Position numbers and translations under genes: made by a program | The notes under the pieces: generated by a model | The model's database searches: none | Told to the model about the DNA's origin: nothing | What the model saw: the letters and a program-made list of their open reading frames with translations, nothing else | In this document: positions 61,099 to 64,000 of the stretch, one piece after another | Layout: each line of letters opens with the position of its first letter | Numbering within the stretch: position 1 is the first letter of the stretch | Origin: Typhlomys cinereus | Taxonomy: Eukaryota > Chordata > Mammalia > Rodentia > Platacanthomyidae | Reading direction: 5' to 3' | Assembly: GCA_023101885.1 (NCBI GenBank) | Contig: JALPQD010000637.1 | Span: 867,508-931,507 of the forward strand | Length of the DNA: 64,000 nucleotides

Positions 61099-61345
61099 AT
61101 GTGGAGGTCAGACATCAGCTCTAGTATTGCTCCTTAGCACTGATGTTCACCCAGGTTTTTGAGGCAGTGTCTCTCATTAGCCTGAAGCTCACTGATTGGT
61201 CTTGGCTGGCTAATGAGCTCTAGGGATGTCTGGTCTCTAGTGCACATCAGCACCCCAGCTTTGCATGTGGGTTTGGAGATCAAACTTAGTTCCTGTGCTT
61301 GTATATCAAGCACCTTATGGACTAAGTTCTTTCCCCTCCTGACAA
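61099..61345 (-). mobile_element. B4 SINE, antisense, near full length
   Basis: 'gaggcagtgtctctcattag', 'cctgaagctcactgattggt', 'gctggctaatgagctctagg', then 'tgcatgtgggtttggagatc' and an ID-like antisense head. This is the diagnostic antisense B4 order. Confidence 0.82.
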
Positions 61346-61554
61346 TACTTTATAAAAACCATAAATACCAGGAAGGTCAAAGAATGCACTTTGGCCTGAA
61401 AATACAAATGTCAGTGTGAAAAGACGAGGAAAAAATGATATATTTCCCTACGCTTTTAAAAAAGTCCTGGAGCTATGGCCGTGAATGGATTTAATGTATT
61501 CATTGATGCCATGAGGAAGGTATAATTATTTGTCTGGCTCAAGGCAATTGGGAC

Positions 61555-61645
61555 TGGGATGAAGCTCAGTGGTACAGCACTCATGTGGCATGTGTAAGTA
61601 CATGCGTTCAATTCCCAGTTTCAGAACAAAGAAAAAAATAAAGGC
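61555..61645 (+). mobile_element. ID-type SINE
   Basis: 'gggatgaagctcagtggtac' and 'gcgttcaattcccagtttca' are the A- and B-box regions of a tRNA-Ala-like ID element, followed by an A-rich tail. Confidence 0.8.
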
Positions 61646-61714
61646 TGGCGTTTTTATTTAGTACCTATTAATTCTTTTCAAAGATAATCAGGGAGGTAGT
61701 AAGCCAAAATTCAT

Positions 61715-61930
61715 GACTAAGAGCACAGATTTTATTATCAGAGACATTGGAGTTGAAAGTTTAAAATTAGTCTTTCCATGTATTTAATTTTGTGAGTTGG
61801 TGGACAACGTGACTTGTCTGTGCTTAAGTAGAGAATTCTCATTCTGTATGGTGGAGGGTTACGCTGGCAGATAAGTAAGATGTTTGTGCAAGGTGCTTGC
61901 CTGTTAGCCTGGGACACAGCATCTGTTCAA
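61715..61930 (+). mobile_element. Possible MIR SINE
   Basis: 'tgagttggtggacaacgtga' and 'cttgtctgtgcttaagtaga' resemble the sense MIR core 'tgtgaccttgggcaagtcactt'. Weak. Confidence 0.45.
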
Positions 61931-62639
61931 TACAGGCTTCCCTTCACTTCTAAGGCTGGTGCACAGCAGGTGGTCAGACTGTGTGCTCTCTCTTAAGGGC
62001 CATAAGTAATGGGCTCATGTGGAGTCTCTAAGTTTATCATGCATTATAACTCAGCTGTATGAGATACAGAATTGAACAGGGTTGTGAGGTTCTACCCTTA
62101 CCTTCAAATGAAGAACAAATTCTGGAGAAAAACAGACTCCTTTCGGATTTTCAGAAATCCTAAGTGAGAGTTCTGCGGTTGAAGGGAAAGGGATGGGAAC
62201 TTCTAACTGGACAGATTTCATGTGCAGGTGCATGGAGGAGTGTGAAATAGTTGGGGAGCAGGGGTCTGTAAAATGTAAAGCATGAGAGTTAGAAGTGGGA
62301 AAAGTTAAAAGCAGAGTGAAAACTAAATGAGTTAGCAGTTACTGTCTCTGGGGACACCAGTGGATGGTGGATTGTAGCACTGGGCCTATGAATACAGCAA
62401 TCCACAATTTAAAAATACAGCACATTTAAGTTAAATGGTGATCTCTCAAATGCTACAGATGAGTTTCGAAACAGGTGCAGTTATGCAACTAATGATCCTC
62501 ATGGCACATAAGATATTTCTAAATATGACTCTTTTCATAGATGCTTTATGTTCAAATCTACAGAGCCCTCCCATCTTTCTAGAAACCCCTTGCTGTATTT
62601 CCTTTACCATAGATTAGTCTTTCCCAATTCAGAGATTTA
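61931..62639. other. Unassigned sequence
   Basis: No recognised element. Confidence 0.4.
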
Positions 62640-63060
62640 TGCAAATGTAAATATCTCTTTTTGAAATTCTACATTAGTGACTATATCAAAAATTCAAGCT
62701 TTTAAATTATTGAATGGTGACTTTGCGTAGCTGTGCTGTAAGTTTATCCATCTTCATGATGATGGGCATTTGAGTTGTTGACAATTTGGGGCTTTTAGGA
62801 TTAAGATGACTATGGGGATGTTTGTATAAGTCTGTTCATGGATGTAATGCATAATACATACATGTATATATAATTTTATACATGCATTTGGAGTTGAATT
62901 GTGTGGTTACAGATATTTAATATTGCAGAAATTGACAGATGTTTTGAAGAGCTGATACCATGTAGCACTCTCACTAGCAATATAAGAGAAGTACAATGTC
63001 TTTGGTTTCATTGATAACATTTGGTGTAGTCATTAATTTCAGCCTTTTAAATCAGTGTTG
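62640..63060 (-). mobile_element. Old L1 (L1M-type) fragment, antisense
   Basis: 'gggcatttgagttgttgaca' and 'tgtttgtataagtctgttca', then 'tggagttgaattgtgtggtt' and 'ctctcactagcaatataaga' follow antisense old L1 ORF2. Frame broken. Confidence 0.72.
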
Positions 63061-63413
63061 AAATGGCCTTCAGATCCATAATTATATTTGTTTTACTCTG
63101 ATATTGACAGGATATCTTCAGATCTATAGTTATATTCATGCAAAAGGTTGATAAAATCACTACTGTTCTTTAGCAGGTTTTCAACTTGTAGAATCAATAA
63201 GACTGGCATATTACTTTTTAAAATCCTTCCTTGGTGGCTTTTGGAGACTTGGAATGGATGATGTAGTTAGCAAAAATGGAATCCAATATATCACATATTT
63301 CTATTAGAATCTTACTACCATGAACTCATAGAATCCAGTGAGCTATTTCCCAGTTCCCTCTTTAAATAACACATGTAGCCTTTAGAGTTAGATGGCAACT
63401 TGACAATTAGGAA

Positions 63414-63782
63414 TTGTCATAGTTACAAGTGTCAACTTGACAGTGAAAGGCTCGGGCTCTAGGCTGGTTGTGAAGAACTAGTTAAGCCCCACGCAAGCCT
63501 ACTAGGAACTTTCCCCTGGGCAGGTGGAGAAGATGGAAGGAAGTGTCAGGGAGTTGGTATTATTTAATATACTTGAACACACATGTGCCGGCATGTGACG
63601 ATTGTCCTTCTCTGAGCCATGGATATGGTGTGGACAGTTTCCTCCACCTCTGGCGTTGGTATGAGCTCTCCTGCCAAGCTGGATATGGCTGGGCAGTTTT
63701 CATAAGAAAAAATAAAATCCTTTGTTCTCCCTGAAGCCGTTTGGTCATGAATTTGTTGCATGTGGACTAAGTGGACAGAAAT
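63414..63782 (+). mobile_element. LTR-like interspersed repeat, copy 3
   Basis: Starts 'gtcatagttacaagtgtcaa', passes 'gagctctcctgccaagctgg', has AATAAAAT at about 63711 and 'gaagccgtttggtcatgaat' near its end, matching copies 1 and 2. About 60 bp of the middle are missing relative to them. Confidence 0.68.
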
Positions 63783-64000
63783 CAAGCTGTAACCTACCCA
63801 TGTGAAGAATTATTTAGTTAAAACAGACCTCTCAGGGAGCCCACGGGAGAGTATCTAAATGACGTAGGGAGACTATCTGCTTGGGTAGCTGAGATGAAGG
63901 CAAAACTGGCCAGTTTTTGTAGGCAGCAAGTGAGAAATTATTGCTCTTTCAACACCGTAGTTTTTCATATGGGTGATGCCATGAGGATGGACTTTAACCA

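Overview
This window looks like vertebrate nuclear DNA from a rodent, with no protein-coding or structural RNA gene that I can support. The evidence is the repeat content: B1, B4, ID and RSINE1-like SINEs (typical of the mouse-related rodents), MIR, old L1 (L1M-type) and younger L1 pieces, MaLR/ERVL LTR remnants and long CA/TG and CCTT arrays. The commonest SINE here is one I cannot match to the usual mouse or rat consensus. It has a tRNA-like head, a body of about 200 bp, a CA tail, then AATAAA-type and T-run signals. I read the species as a rodent that is neither mouse nor rat; I cannot name it. The longest open frames are translations of simple repeats (up to 351 codons in a CCTT array); the rest are short, isolated and lack recognisable domains.

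Layout. 1-5.2 kb: mostly unassigned, with a CA array and an MLT2-like ERVL LTR on the minus strand followed by a GC-rich minisatellite (5166-5698). 6-18 kb: L1 antisense pieces, B1, MIR, a hAT-Charlie relic, one young SINE with target-site duplications, an MLT1-like LTR, and an old L1 interrupted by a TG-rich higher-order repeat and a B4. 18-30 kb: few recognisable repeats, apart from an LTR-like element, a CCTT array and two older SINEs; the stretch 26.35-30.35 kb is repeat-poor and is the best place to look for conserved regulatory sequence. 31-38 kb: the most rearranged part. It holds a 211-bp inverted duplication with one mismatch, one arm of which sits inside a SINE, then a MIR split by a truncated L1 and an 820-bp pyrimidine array. 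40-50 kb: two young SINE insertions with target-site duplications, a 2-kb antisense L1, and SINE clusters. 50-64 kb: sparse repeats, old L1 pieces, a second truncated L1 3' end, and a third copy of the LTR-like element.

There are no genes whose joint action can be described. The window is best read as intergenic or deep intronic sequence. I did not find a novel coding system. The strongest unusual signals are the near-perfect inverted duplication at 31062-31804 and the two-layer SINE family with a T+ type 3' end.
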